Counted from the stretch's first letter, positions 28,205-38,846 are shown. The stretch is 64,000 bases of DNA from CAWAVN01 sp963844315 (GCA_963844315.1 CAWJOC010000033.1:62001-126000), one strand, 5' to 3'. Notes: a model not told the origin generated them from the sequence alone. Program-made: numbers and translations.

Positions 28205-30212
28205 AAAAATCCCGCGTTTTGGCGTGGGCTTGGATTTCCTCGCGGTCCAAGTGGCCGTTTTCATCCTGATCGAAACGGGAAAAGCCGTAGCGCTCTAGGG
28301 CCGTGGGCATTTCGGTTTTCAGGATCACGCCATCGCTGTTCTTGTCAAACCGCTCAAAGTAGCGATCCACGAACTCATTGATTTTTTGCTGCCGCTCCGG
28401 TGAAAGATCGGATGGCGTCTGACTCTTTCGCGAGCGTTCGGTTTTCGCGGAACGCGGCTGGGCGATCTCAAAGAAGGTGATCGCCATTTCCTCCCAGGTC
28501 TGGTCGCCCCACGTGATGTGCTCGGCAGGATTAGGATTGAACGGGTTCTGGTCCGAGTTGTCAAAATGGGCCGTGAACTTCAAGCGGGTGATGTCCGTCA
28601 GCGGGAGGGGCTTGGTTAACTCATAGATGTGCTGCCAGTTGAAATCGTAGCGGGGCACATCCAACAGGATTTCCGTTTGATCGCCGCGTTCCGCGATGAC
28701 CTGGATCGACTTCCCGCGGTAGTGCATGTGCGGCGTGATCGCCAGGATTTCCCCCTCGACAGGCAACCGCGTGGCGCTGGCGGAGACCGGATAGTTCGTA
28801 TGGTGCGGCGGAATTTCGAAATCCTGGTTGAGCACCGTCAGCGTGTTGACCTCGTGCGTGATTTCGCTTTCCTTCCCAAAGAGCAGGCCGATCTTTGTGA
28901 TGTCGGTTTGTTGGGTTCCATTCGGCGTATAGTGCATCTGGAACACCAGCCGAGAGCCAGCGGGAACCCTGCGGGCATAGCCCGGCGGAAGCAGTGCGGT
29001 CCGCTGACCGGGGACATAACCCGTCAGCCAACCGGCGCTACGGAAATCCTTCCCATCCGGCGGCCTGACGAACACGATGCAATGATGGACCACCTTAGAG
29101 TTTCCAGGAATCACCTGGGCGGCGGTGATCCATTTGTCTTCGGTGAACTTCGGATCGACGACGAAGTATTGATACTCCACCGCGCCCTCGGCGGGAATTT
29201 CAAAGGGCGTTTGGCTCATCGAGACGATTTGCTCGGGCTGCCTGGGCAGTTGCCAGCCTTTGATGGCGGGGGTGGACTTGGTCAAATCCTCGGCCTTGCC
29301 GAAGGGCATGCCACCGGCCACCCATTCGCGTAAAGTCTCTTTGTCTTCCTCCGGCATGTGGCGGGTGTTGGCAAACCGGCCATGTTGGGAACTCGCGTGC
29401 CAGGGCGGCATGCGGCCTTGGTCGATCACTTCCAGCAGCGTTTCGCCCCAGCCAATCACTTCCTCATATTCGGTCAGCGAAAACGGGCCGATCTCGCCGG
29501 GCTGATGGCATTCCACGCAATGGGCCTTGAGGATTCGAGAGACTTCTTGGCCGTAGGTCACATCGGTCGGGGATTTGCTTTGGGGAATTCTTCCGATCAA
29601 ACAGCCGGAAGGCTCGGTTTCGGCAATCGTCACCGGCTGGTCCGCGAGCAGCTCTTTGATCGCGATTTTCAAATCGTTCCGGCGGGGCTTTGTCCGGCTG
29701 ATGCCTGGCTCGTATTGGTCATCAATCCGCCCGCGATACCGGATGGTGCCTTCCTTATCCAAGACGATGACCTCCGGCGTGCGGGTGGCTTGGAAATGGT
29801 CGGCGGCTTTGTTGTCGTGATCTTTCAAAACGGGAAAAGTGAGCTTGTGCTTTTTGACATAGCCCGCGAGATCGGCGGAGGAATCCTGCCGGTTACTGCC
29901 GATGCCCAGGATTTGCACATCGTTCGGAGCGAACGATTCACTTAACGCCTCCAATCGCGGAGCATACAGATTCGCCAACGGGCATTCCGTGCCCAGAAAA
30001 CAAAGCACCGTCAAACGGGCCGGCTTTTCCGAGGGAATCGCGATCAGCTTGCCTTCCGTATCCGGCAATTCAAACAGCGGCCTTATCGCAGGAGATTCGG
30101 CGGCAGGTTCTCCTGGTGAACTGGGATTTGGCTTGGATTCGAACCCGTTGCCCGCCAGTCCACAAACGAAAAAGAATAAGGCTGCCCCGGCGATCATTCT
30201 GCCTGCCAACAT
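28203..30212 (-). CDS. Exported redoxin + cytochrome c + PHM-like monooxygenase + EF-hand fusion
   Basis: A protein of about 669 residues combining four modules seen together in planctomycetes. After a signal peptide comes a thioredoxin-fold redoxin domain (FLGTECPLANLY, then FQATRTPEVIVLD). Next is a heme c site (HCVECHQPGEIGPF). The third part resembles the copper type II monooxygenase (PHM) family: VVHHCIVFVRPP, FQMHYTPNG and ITPHMHYRGKS supply His and Met ligands. The C-terminus has two EF-hand-like loops (DKNSDGVILKTE and DQDENGHLDREE). The ATG at 30212 has GGAG five bases upstream and is preferred to 30242. Probably periplasmic, copper- and calcium-binding. Its substrate is unknown. Confidence 0.85.
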   Translation of the reverse strand: MLAGRMIAGAALFFFVCGLAGNGFESKPNPSSPGEPAAESPAIRPLFELPDTEGKLIAIPSEKPARLTVLCFLGTECPLANLYAPRLEALSESFAPNDVQILGIGSNRQDSSADLAGYVKKHKLTFPVLKDHDNKAADHFQATRTPEVIVLDKEGTIRYRGRIDDQYEPGISRTKPRRNDLKIAIKELLADQPVTIAETEPSGCLIGRIPQSKSPTDVTYGQEVSRILKAHCVECHQPGEIGPFSLTEYEEVIGWGETLLEVIDQGRMPPWHASSQHGRFANTRHMPEEDKETLREWVAGGMPFGKAEDLTKSTPAIKGWQLPRQPEQIVSMSQTPFEIPAEGAVEYQYFVVDPKFTEDKWITAAQVIPGNSKVVHHCIVFVRPPDGKDFRSAGWLTGYVPGQRTALLPPGYARRVPAGSRLVFQMHYTPNGTQQTDITKIGLLFGKESEITHEVNTLTVLNQDFEIPPHHTNYPVSASATRLPVEGEILAITPHMHYRGKSIQVIAERGDQTEILLDVPRYDFNWQHIYELTKPLPLTDITRLKFTAHFDNSDQNPFNPNPAEHITWGDQTWEEMAITFFEIAQPRSAKTERSRKSQTPSDLSPERQQKINEFVDRYFERFDKNSDGVILKTEMPTALERYGFSRFDQDENGHLDREEIQAHAKTRDF

Positions 30213-30261
30213 GATGGCTCCGCTGTTGAAGTTAAGCCCCATTGGTGAGGGCCGGTTTTTA

Positions 30262-30472
30262 CGCCGAAGGCGTTATATTCCAAAGCCCAGGGTCGCGGCT
30301 TGCCGCGCACCCTGGGTTAGCGATCCCCCATGAAATCTCTTTACGCTGAAAGCGTTATCCAAATTGCGTTGTGCAACCCCTTTGGGGTAGGTATTGTGAT
30401 CGGCCAATCCACCCAGGGTGCGCGACTTCGTCGCGACCCTGGGCTGTGGAATGAAACCCCTTCGGGGTAAAT
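30262..30472. repeat. Two inverted copies of a CCCAGGGT hairpin repeat
   Basis: Two hairpins, at 30286-30316 and 30412-30443, have stems of CCCAGGGTCGCG and its complement. They are inverted relative to each other and are linked by short GC-rich palindromes such as ACGCTGAAAGCGT and AACCCCTTTGGGGT. The whole stretch is a compound palindromic repeat and contains no gene. Confidence 0.7.
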
Positions 30473-30593
30473 TCATCGAATGAGGCTTTCCCAAAAACCT
30501 TCGCAACATGCAAAGAAATTGATTGTTCGTTTCACGGGATTACTATAAGACAGCGGATCGCCTGGGAACAAGCGGCCTTTGGATTCCAATGAA

Positions 30594-30631
30594 AAACCGC
30601 CCGGCGGGAATTGACTCCCACCGGGCGGTTT
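30594..30631 (-). terminator. Terminator hairpin of the HEAT-repeat gene
   Basis: AAACCGCCCGG(C)GGGA pairs with TCCC(A)CCGGGCGGTTT across a short loop, 43 bases after the stop of the HEAT-repeat gene on the minus strand. A run of T follows the stem on the minus strand, as expected of an intrinsic terminator. Confidence 0.75.
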
Positions 30632-30673
30632 GGTTGGCTCTTTCGAGCCGTCGGATCAGGAAGAACCCGTCTC

Positions 30674-32931
30674 CTAGTAAATCGCGAAGAAGCCGCCCGT
30701 GACGAGGCCCGCTTGCAAGAGCGCTCCCGTGGTGCTCCACGGCAGATGATTGTGCCGGTACGGCACGCAGGTTCCGGGCCGATAGTGTCCGAGGGTGTAT
30801 TGGCATTCGTGGGGATGATCCGCCGCCATCATGTAGGGCAGGAGCGGAGCACGGCCGAAGAACGCCGCCGCCGAAACGAAAGGCTGAATGCACGGGCCGA
30901 AGTTGTGTCCGTAGCGTTCGAGGTTGATTTCCTCAAAGTACAACGGCCGATGGCAGAACCCGCTGGCCACGTATTGCATCGATTGCAGCGCCCAAGGCCG
31001 GCTTTCGCCGATGGGTTGATGCAGGCTGCCCACTTCCTGGAGCCAGGCCGCCCCGTAGTTGGTGGGGAGCGATAAGAGCTGGCCTTCCTCGTCCCGAAGT
31101 TTCGGGGCGATGGTGACGTTCACGTCGTAAATGGGTTTGTAGTCGTCGCCCAGCCCCAGTTTGTTTTCCGGCGGTTGCGACATGTGGGCCACGCCTGCGG
31201 GCACGGGAACGACCACGGGCATCGCAATTTCTTGGAAGGCTACGTTGGAATCGCTTTCCATAGGCGACGGAGACAGATCTTCCACTTGGGCCGTGGCCGG
31301 GGCTTTGACCGTTTGCACGCTGGCGGTCTGGGCTGGGGCTTTGACCGCTTGCACGCTCACCGTCTTGGCAGGCACCGACTGGGCTATTGTCGTCGCTGCG
31401 GCCAGCCGAGCCGGTGTGAAGCAAACGAGCGCCAATTCCGCCGCTTGCCGGACTTCGGGACTTTGGTCTCTCGTGGCGGTGGCCAGTTCGGGAATGACTC
31501 GGCGGCATGAATGGGCGAGACTTCCCCCAAGGCATAAGCCGCCTGGAACCGCACCTGGCTATCCGGATCGCGAAGCCCGCCGATCAGCACGGTCACCGCA
31601 TCGCCATCTTCGGGATTGACCCGCGCGACGGCCTCGGCGATTTGCAGTTGCTCGGTGGATTCCGCATTGGCTAGCGCCCGTTTGAGCGTGGGCAAAGCGG
31701 AAGCCGCCGCCCGTCCCATGTATCCTAGATAAAACGCCGCCAAGGGCCTGACGCCAGGCTCGGTGGAGTCCACCATCTCCTGCAGCGTTTGGATGGCAGG
31801 CAAGGCGGCGCTTTGGTCCACGTCCCACAAAGTCTTGGCGGCATAAGCCCGGACTTCCGGTTGAGAATCTTTCAGGCAGGCCGCCACCTTGGTCAAGGCG
31901 GGTTTCGCATCCGGCCCGATCCAACTGATTCGTTCCAAGGCATTTTTGCGAACCGTGACATCGGCATGCGACAAATCCTGGATCGCCTGTTGCAATTCGC
32001 CCGCAAGCGCGGAATCAAGGTTCGGCAACTCGCCCGCTTGGGCAAACGGGCTGACATTCTCTTCCGTCGGCCTAGGGGAGATCTCGTCCGCGGTTTGGTT
32101 GGGAAAATTCTGGCCAGAATGAGCCACATCCAGATTGAAACTCGGCAGCGACACTTCCACCGCCGCCCGTACACCGGGATCGGGATCCGCCAAGGCCGCC
32201 GTCAAGACCGGGACGACTTTCTCCGCATGAATGGGAGCCACATTGCCAATCGCCATGGCCGCCAGCGAACGCACGTTGGCGTCGGCATGGTGCATCGCGG
32301 CCAGCAGAATGTCCACCGACTTGGTATCGGTGGGTTCGATTTGGGTGAGGGCTTCCGCCGCGTGAATCCTGAGCATCACGTCGGCTTCGCTCATCGCTCC
32401 TCGCAAAGCGGGGACGGCGGCTTTTGCGGCGCTGCCCATCGGCCCCAGAAAATACGCCGCCAACTCGCGATGGCTTTGCACCTGGGATCCCAACAACTCG
32501 AAGAGAACCGGGACGGCTTCGTCCGCCTTTTGGTCGATGTCCCAAACCGCCCTGGCCGCGCTGGCCCGAACGAGCGGGTCATTATCGTGCAGGGTTTTCA
32601 AGAGTGCCGGAACGGCCGCATTGGCGGCGCTCCCAAGGCGTCCCAATTTCTCCACGGCCGATTTTCGCTCGTGGGCGTGTTGGCTTTTGAGCGACAAAAG
32701 CAACTGCTCCACCGTGGCTTCGGAGGACTTGGCAATTGGTTCGGCTGCGTTGGACGGTTCGTCCGCACCACTGCACCAGGGTGGGGCCGCCGTCATCAGG
32801 CACGCTGCCAATGCGGAGGCTCTCCCGGCCCGGCCGAACCAGCGGTGAAAGGAGATTCCCGACCGAGAGCGGCTTCCATCCTTGGAAGTCCTGGCCGGAG
32901 CGATAAGGGTATTGAATGAGAAGGTCATCAT
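30674..32931 (-). CDS. HEAT-repeat protein with planctomycete-specific C-terminal domain (frameshifted near 31500)
   Basis: An exported or anchored protein of about 750 residues. The first half shows a signal-like segment (ASALAACLMTAAPPWC) and about ten HEAT repeats of the type AAVPALLKTLHDNDPLVRASAA. The ORF breaks near 31500; the other frame continues ATRDQSPEVRQAAELALVCF, which completes the last repeat, so a one-base indel is likely. The C-terminal part has a Val/Ala/Lys/Thr-rich linker (KTVSVQAVKAPAQ), then a compact His/Tyr/Trp-rich domain (GSLHQPIGESRPWALQSMQY, HPHECQYTLGHYRPG). HEAT repeats act as a protein scaffold. The role is unknown. Confidence 0.75.
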
Positions 32932-33285
32932 GCCGTGCCTGTCCTTGTCACGGTGGGAAATTAGCGTTGGCCCGAAAGGGGCCTTTGGTGTTCAATTTCG
33001 ACCACGCGCCGCCGGAATATCCATTGTTCCAGTCTCCATCCTTGCATCCGGATTATCCGTTAAACTTTAACGGCTTGGTTTCTAAAGCCTTGGAAAGGGC
33101 CAGAGAGCACTGGGCCGCCGCGAAAATCTCCCTCCGGCTTGCGAAAACTTGAAATTCGCGGTCGAATGGGGAAAAAAATTCGCTATATTCGGTGGGATTC
33201 TCCGGTTTGGGTAATCCTTCGCCGATAAACACCGTTACCAAAGGGACAGCAAACTCCCGCAAATTCTGAGGAAAGTCCGCAGTTT
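32932..33285. other. Gene-free stretch upstream of speD
   Basis: About 350 bases with no convincing gene. A possible promoter with TATATT near 33182 lies about 100 bases before the speD start. There is no visible riboswitch-like structure. Confidence 0.3.
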
Positions 33286-33663
33286 ATGGATGCACTAGGC
33301 CGCCACGTCTTGATTGAGCTTTGGGAGTGCAATCCCTTAATCAATCAGCCGGAGAGCGTCCAATCCGCGATTTGTCAGGGCGTTCGGGAAATCGGAGCCA
33401 CGCTGCTCAACATTTACGTTCACCAATTCAGCCCGCAAGGCGTGACTGGCGTGGCGACCCTGGCGGAATCGCATTTGGCTCTGCACAGTTGGCCAGAGCA
33501 CGGTTATCTGGCCGCCGACGTGTTTACCTGCGGCGACCAGGTGGACCCGTTGGCCTTGGTGGATGTCCTCAAGCAGTGGTTTGAGCCGGGGTTTGTGGAA
33601 GTGAAAGAACTCAAGCGCGGCCGCCGCCCCGAAGTCGCCCGCTGCAAAACAGGTTTAAGCTGA
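33286..33663 (+). CDS. speD: S-adenosylmethionine decarboxylase proenzyme (SpeH/AdoMetDC class 1B)
   Basis: A 125-residue AdoMet decarboxylase proenzyme. It makes decarboxylated SAM, the aminopropyl donor for spermidine, and self-cleaves to form a pyruvoyl cofactor. The cleavage site is LAESHLALHSWPE, with the bond between E61 and S62; H67 and C82 (TCGDQ) are the other conserved active-site residues. Length fits the short bacterial type. It precedes the DUF4178/DUF350/speE genes; speE makes use of its product. The repeat at 33701 separates it from that cluster, so it may not be on the same transcript. Confidence 0.95.
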   Translation: MDALGRHVLIELWECNPLINQPESVQSAICQGVREIGATLLNIYVHQFSPQGVTGVATLAESHLALHSWPEHGYLAADVFTCGDQVDPLALVDVLKQWFEPGFVEVKELKRGRRPEVARCKTGLS

Positions 33664-33700
33664 GGAAGTTGAGGAGGCGAGCTAAAGCAAAGATGGGAAA

Positions 33701-33860
33701 TGTCCCTTCTCCCCTTGGGGGAGAAGGTGGCCGAAGGCCGGATGAGGGGTAACGGTTAAGAGAAGGCTTTCCTTTCATCGAACCCCTCACCCTAACCCTC
33801 TCCCCCAAGGGGAGAGGGGACAAGAATGACTAACCCTCTCTCCCAAGGGGAGAGGGGACA
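33701..33860. repeat. TGTCCC-TTGGGGGAGA palindromic repeat (copy 1, plus an extra half)
   Basis: A palindromic repeat with ends TGTCCCTTCTCCCCTTGG and CCAAGGGGAGAGGGGACA and an internal GGTGGCCGAAGGCCGG, spanning 33701-33822. A further partial copy, ACCCTCTCTCCCAAGGGG, follows at 33831-33860. It lies between speD and the DUF4178 gene. It is inverted relative to copies at 41179 and 59041. Confidence 0.8.
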
Positions 33861-33910
33861 GAATCAACGGGCCGAAGTTGTCAGGGAGTTATGCGAAGAA
33901 GGGCAAATTC

Positions 33911-35828
33911 GTGAGTTTTCAAGCATCGTGTCCTGCCTGTGCCGCGCCGGTTTCGTTCGATGTGGCCAACTCGGTGGTTACCATTTGCCCGAGTTGCTCT
34001 TCCGCCGTGGGCCGCGCGGATGGAAAGCTCAAAAACCTGGGCAAAGTCGCCGACCTCGTCGCAGACCGACTCGCCTTTGCAAGTGGGTCTGCGGGGAAAA
34101 TTCAAAGGCGTGCCGTTCGAGATCACGGGACGCTCGCAGATTCGGCACTCGGCGGGCGGGGTGTGGGATGAATGGTATGTCGCCTTTCGCGGCGGGCAAA
34201 AATGGGGCTGGCTCGCGGAAGCCCAAGGCCGATTGTATCTGACCTTCGAGCAGCCTTTGCCCGCGGACCATCAGATTCCCCCGCTGTCGGATTTGGACGT
34301 GGAAGATGCGCTGTCCATCCCTAAAGTCGGCGTGATGAAAGTCGTGGAAGTCGGCGAGGGCAAAATCGTTTCCGGCGAAGGCGAAATCCCCTTTGCCTTG
34401 AAACCCGGCGAAGTCGTTGCGTTCGCCGACCTCTCCGGCGGCGGGCGAAAGTTCGGCACATTGGATGAAAGCCACGGGCAGGTCACGTTCTATTCCGGCG
34501 GCGAAGTGACGCTCAAGGATTTGGGACTGGAAGCCACCGCGTCCCGCGACCGCGAGGAACGCCGCGTCGCCGCCGTGCAAGTCAATTGCCCGAATTGCGG
34601 CGGGCCACTCGATCTCCAAGCGCCGGACCAAACCCTGCGCGTGGCGTGCCCCTATTGTGCCGCGCTCTTGTCTTGCGAGCACGGCAACCTGGAATTCCTG
34701 CAAGCCCTCAAGAAGAAAAAGATCGAGCCGATTTTCGCGCTGGGTTCCAAGGGCATGTTCGATCCGATTGTCGTCAACACTGACTGGGAATCGCCGCAGG
34801 AGTTCACTGTCATTGGCTTCATGCAGCGCAAAGTGACCTATGAGGGCGTGGATTACAAGTGGGAAGAATACCTGCTCTATAAGCCCCGGATGCCGTTTTA
34901 TTGGCTGATCCATAACGAGGGCCATTGGAGCTTTGGCCAATCGGTCCCGGCGGGCGAAGTGAATGCCGGTCCCAAGGGAGCCAGTTACGCGGGGAAGAAT
35001 TTCAAAATTTACGACCGCGGCGAGCCGGTTGTGAATTACGTCCTGGGCGAGTTCTATTGGGAAGTGAACGTGGGCGAAACGGTCAAATCCGCCGACTACA
35101 TCGCCCCGCCGGACATGCTCTCCCGCGAGACCAACCAGAATCCGAGCGAGATCCGGAAAACCTCGGACGCCAAGCGCGACAAAAAGAACCGCGAGATCAA
35201 CTACACGGTCAGCCGGTACGTTCCGGTCGAGGAGATTGAAAAAGCCTTTGGAGCCAAAGACCTCGCCACGCCGCACGCGATTGCCCCCAATCAACCGTAT
35301 CCCTACAAGTCGATTTACAAGAACTGGGGATTGATGGTAGTGGCGGCCTTGTTTTTAGTCGTAATCGTTTGGGGCACGAGCAAGAAGACGAAAGTGGTTG
35401 AAAAGACCGAACAGCTTCAGCCCGCCGCGAGAACCGTCAACACCGAACCCTTTCAAATCAAAGGCGGGGACAACGTGGCCATCAACGTGTACGGAACCCA
35501 GTGGGTCCACATCGATGGCAAGTTCATTGATGAAAAAAGCCAGCCGGTCCCCAATTCCGACTTCGGCGTCCACACGGGCAAAACGGTGTTTCTGTCCTCG
35601 TTGCCTTCGGGAAAATACCATTTGCAATACACTGCGAATTGGCAAAACAGTTCGCTGCCCAGTCCAAGTTTCACGGTGCGGGTCCATCAGGATGTGCCGC
35701 ACTTTGCGCATGTTTTCTGGTTGGGCTTAGGGATAATGGGATTGCCGTTCTGCATTATGATCCATCATTGGATTTTCGATGCCAAGCGATGGAGCAACAG
35801 CGATTTTAGTCCTTACAGTTCCGAATAA
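33911..35828 (+). CDS. Zinc-ribbon DUF4178 membrane protein (frameshifted near 34065)
   Basis: About 640 residues. Family DUF4178 occurs next to DUF350, polyamine and PspA genes in many bacteria. A first zinc ribbon (CPAC and CPSC) leads into a DUF4178 domain; a second ribbon (CPNC, CPYC) leads into a second DUF4178 domain. A membrane helix (WGLMVVAALFLVVIVW), an extra-cytoplasmic beta-like domain (GDNVAINVYGTQWVHIDG) and a final membrane segment (HVFWLGLGIMGLPF) complete it. The frame changes near 34065, where one extra base restores DLVAQTDSPLQVG. The start is probably the GTG at 33911 (AAGGG upstream); an upstream TTG at 33878 is possible. Likely a membrane-bound sensor or adaptor in the polyamine cluster. 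Confidence 0.8.
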
Positions 35829-35916
35829 TCGCTCGGAAAGAGTTGCGATGATTTCGCACTTCAGGTATTGATACTTGGGTTTTGGGTAGGTGTCCCCATT
35901 TGCGGGGGTTTTCGAA

Positions 35917-36114
35917 ATGCTGACGAAATTCTATTTGGGTCTGGCCGGTCTGGCGCTCGGATGGTATCTCTTCACCACCTTCGCCGGGCGCGAATTTGGA
36001 AGGACGAAACTTAGTTCCACCCCGCCGAACGTCAGTTCTTCCAGTGGACGCAGCGGTGGCGGCGGTTGGTGGTTTTTCGGCGGCGGCGGCGGCGGATATG
36101 GAGGAGGAAAATAA
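35917..36114 (+). CDS. Small Gly-rich membrane protein
   Basis: A 65-residue protein with one membrane helix (residues about 5-20, FYLGLAGLALGWYLFTTF) and a Gly/Ser-rich tail (SSSSGRSGGGG, then GGGGGGYGGGK). Its stop overlaps the start of the DUF350 gene by one base (TAATG), so it is translationally coupled and surely part of the cluster. It may be a small subunit of a membrane complex. I found no named family. Confidence 0.75.
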   Translation: MLTKFYLGLAGLALGWYLFTTFAGREFGRTKLSSTPPNVSSSSGRSGGGGWWFFGGGGGGYGGGK

Positions 36115-36428
36115 TGCTTGACCTTTTGGCGATCTCGATGCACTCTTGGGCCAATGCATCAACACTTCTGGCGGCGGACGGTGATCCCCTCACCCCTGCG
36201 CCGACCGGAGATCTTTTCGCCAACATCGGCCCGCAATTGCTGCTGGCGTTGATCTTCACGCTGGTGGGCATGGTGCTGTTTGGGTTTTGCATCTGGCTCG
36301 TTGTCAAGTTCGCCCCGTTCTCGGTCCAAAAAGAAATCGAAGAAGACCAGAACACCTCGCTGGGAATCATTATCGGATCGTTGATCCTGGGCATCGCCTT
36401 AATCCTCGCTGCCGCCATTCATGGGTAG
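36114..36428 (+). CDS. DUF350 family membrane protein
   Basis: A 104-residue protein with about two to three hydrophobic segments, including QLLLALIFTLVGMVLFGFCI and SLGIIIGSLILGIALILAAA. It matches DUF350, small inner-membrane proteins typically next to DUF4178 and spermidine synthase genes. The start overlaps the upstream small protein and the speE gene starts 16 bases after its stop. The N-terminal 30 residues may be a signal sequence or a first helix. Function is unknown; it is probably an integral membrane subunit working with its neighbours. Confidence 0.85.
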   Translation: MLDLLAISMHSWANASTLLAADGDPLTPAPTGDLFANIGPQLLLALIFTLVGMVLFGFCIWLVVKFAPFSVQKEIEEDQNTSLGIIIGSLILGIALILAAAIHG

Positions 36429-36443
36429 CCCTAAGGCCGGTTC

Positions 36444-38037
36444 ATGAACTCCCCGTCCGACGCCCCGGAAGACCCTGCCCGGCTCGATGATTCCGCCGAG
36501 TGGGAGCGATTGCCCGCGCCCAATGGCCCCAAACACGCCCCGCTCAATACCGCGGCGTTGTTTTTGAACGTGTTCATCATCGCCATTTGCGGGCTGGTTT
36601 ACGAATTGGTCGCGGGCACGCTCTCCAGTTACGTCCTGGGCGATTCGGTCACGCAGTTTTCGCTGTGCATCGGGATTTACCTTTCCGCGATGGGCGTGGG
36701 AGCCTGGCTTTCGGGCTTCATCGAAAAAGGTCTCGCCCGGTGCTTTATCGAGATCGAACTGGGCGTGGCACTCGTTGGCGGGGTTTCCGCACCGCTGCTC
36801 TTTCTGAGTTTCGCCCGCATCGGCGGATGGTTCTCCGTGCTGCTTTACGGCATGGTGTTCGCCATTGGAACGCTGGTCGGATTGGAACTTCCGCTTTTAA
36901 TGCGGATTCTCAAAGAGAACCTGGACTTCAAGGAACTCGTCTCGCGCGTGTTGACGTTCGATTACATCGGGGCTTTGGTGGGATCGCTGCTGTTTCCCAT
37001 TCTGCTTTTGCCCAAGATGGGGCTGGTCCGCACTTCGCTGTTGTTCGGAATGTTGAACGCAATCGTCGGATTATGGGGAACCTGGCTCTTAACGCCATTG
37101 CTCTCCGGCAGGATTTGGTGCGCTTCGGCTCAGGGCGGGATTGGTGCTGTTTTTGCTGCTGTTGGGTTTTGTGTTTGCCGACCGTCTCACCGAACTTGCG
37201 GAAGAACGGCTTTATCCCAACCCCATCGTTTACGCCACCCAGTCGCCCTATCAGCGGATCGTTGTCACCAGCGGCGGCGGGAGGTTTCAACTGTGGCTCA
37301 ACGGAAAACTGCAATTCGACAGCCACGATGAGTACCGCTACCACGAAGCCTTGGTGCATCCCGCGATGCAAGCCGCCGGGAACCGCCGCAAGGTTTTGGT
37401 TTTAGGCGGCGGCGATGCCCTGGGGCTACGGGAGATCCTCAAATACCGCGATGTGGAATCGGTCACGCTGGTGGATCTGGATCCCAAGATGACTTCCCTT
37501 TCGCGAGATTTCCCGCCGCTGGCGCAACTCAATCACCAGGCGATTGAAGATCCCCGCGTCAACATCGTCAATCAAGATGCCATGATCTGGCTAGAAACCG
37601 TGCAGGAATTCTTCGATGTGGTCATCATTGATTTCCCCGATCCCAACCACTTCGCCTTGGGGAAACTCTACACTCGGCAGTTTTACCGCCTCTTAAAACC
37701 CCGGCTCAGCCCCGACGGAGCCATCGGGATCCAATGCACGTCCCCGCTGTTTGCCCGCAAGGCGTTCTGGTGCATTCAGCACACGATGGAAGCCTCAGGC
37801 TTTGTGACCCGCCCCTATCAGGTGGCGGTTCCCTCGTTTGGACTCTGGGGCTTTGGACTAGTAAAGCACGAACCCTTTGGAATCCCCCATTCATTACCCG
37901 ACGACATCGCCTGCAAGTTTCTCACCAAGGAACTTCTGCCCACTTTGTTCGTGCTTCCCGAAGACATCTCGCGGGTGGAAACCGAAATCAACCGTCTCGA
38001 CAACCAAATCCTGGTTCACTACTACGAACGGTATTAA
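36444..38037 (+). CDS. speE: Membrane-anchored spermidine synthase-like aminopropyltransferase (frameshifted)
   Basis: A two-part protein of about 530 residues. The first half (36444 to about 37110) has six or so membrane helices of the MFS-like type found fused to polyamine synthases (NVFIIAICGLVYELVAG, GLELPLLMRIL). The second half (from about 37130) is the aminopropyltransferase with the nucleotide loop KVLVLGGGDALGLREIL, the TLVDLDPKM motif and the acidic DVVIIDFPDPNH motif. The parts are in different frames and join in 37080-37130; both are needed, so a one-base indel is inferred. It would transfer an aminopropyl group from the speD product. The membrane anchor suggests production at the inner membrane. 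Confidence 0.85.
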
Positions 38038-38206
38038 ACTGCCGTTGGGTCTAGGCGGGCCACCCGATTTGAAGGTGTGCTTCTCCTTCCGCGGGAAAGG
38101 CTATTGGAAGACTTGCCTTGATGCGGGGTCTGTGTGTAGAGTCATTCAAATTGCATTATCGTGCGATTTGAACCTGGTCCAACCCTGCTGAGAGGAGTCC
38201 GTTTCC

Positions 38207-38846
38207 ATGACCTTGCGCCGATTGCCCCAACATGCCGTGCTTGAACAAACCACGCGGTTGCCCTTGCTGGTCGGAGGGGAACGTGCGCTGCCGGCTTTGG
38301 AACTTCTGGCTTTGCTCTTGTTTGGCGGATTGGCCGCCTGCTCGATGCTGTTCCTGGATTTCGGCGTACGGGTTCCGGGGCACGCGATTTTGCGGGCGGT
38401 GCTGCCGATGGCTTGTGGGCTGGCGGTGGTTCCCAGGCGTGGTGCGGGATTGGTGATGGGCGGCGGAGTCGCTTTTAACCTTGGCGGGGCTGCACTTGGG
38501 CGGACATCCCGGCGCGGGAACGGGATCGGGATCGACGACCAGCTTGCTGCTGATCGGCCCGATGATGGATCTCGCGTTGTGGTCGGCCAAACCAGGCTTT
38601 CGCTTGTACTTGAGTTTCGCCCTCGCGGGGTTTGCCACGAATTTCATCGCCTTCGCCGTGCGCGGGGCGGCCAAATCCGGCGGCGGAGCCGGAGCGGGCG
38701 GACGGACGATGGAAAGCTGGCTGCCGGTCGCGGTCATCACCTATGCGGCTTGCGGATTGCTGGCGGGCCTCTTTAGCGCGGCGATGCTGTTTCACTGGAC
38801 GGGCCAAAAGCCGAATGATTCATCGCCCTCGGAGTCGAAGCCATGA
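38207..38846 (+). CDS. Integral membrane protein of unknown function (frameshifted near 38475)
   Basis: About 212 residues with five or six hydrophobic segments, start at 38207 with GAGGAG upstream. The first part (LELLALLLFGGLAACSMLFL) continues in another frame with LHLGGHPGAGTGSGSTTSLL and MMDLALWSAKPGF, joining near 38475. The Gly-His-Gly and Ser-Thr motifs inside membrane segments recall transporter S components, but I cannot name a family. The last codons overlap the start of the next gene (ATG at 38843), so the two are coupled. Confidence 0.6.

Noticed and set aside
31789..32919. Long plus-strand frame of 376 codons opposite the HEAT-repeat gene
   Set aside because: It is the antisense of a strongly repeated, HEAT-type coding region. 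It has no ribosome site or domain, and its Arg/Gly/His-rich composition is that of a GC-rich shadow frame.
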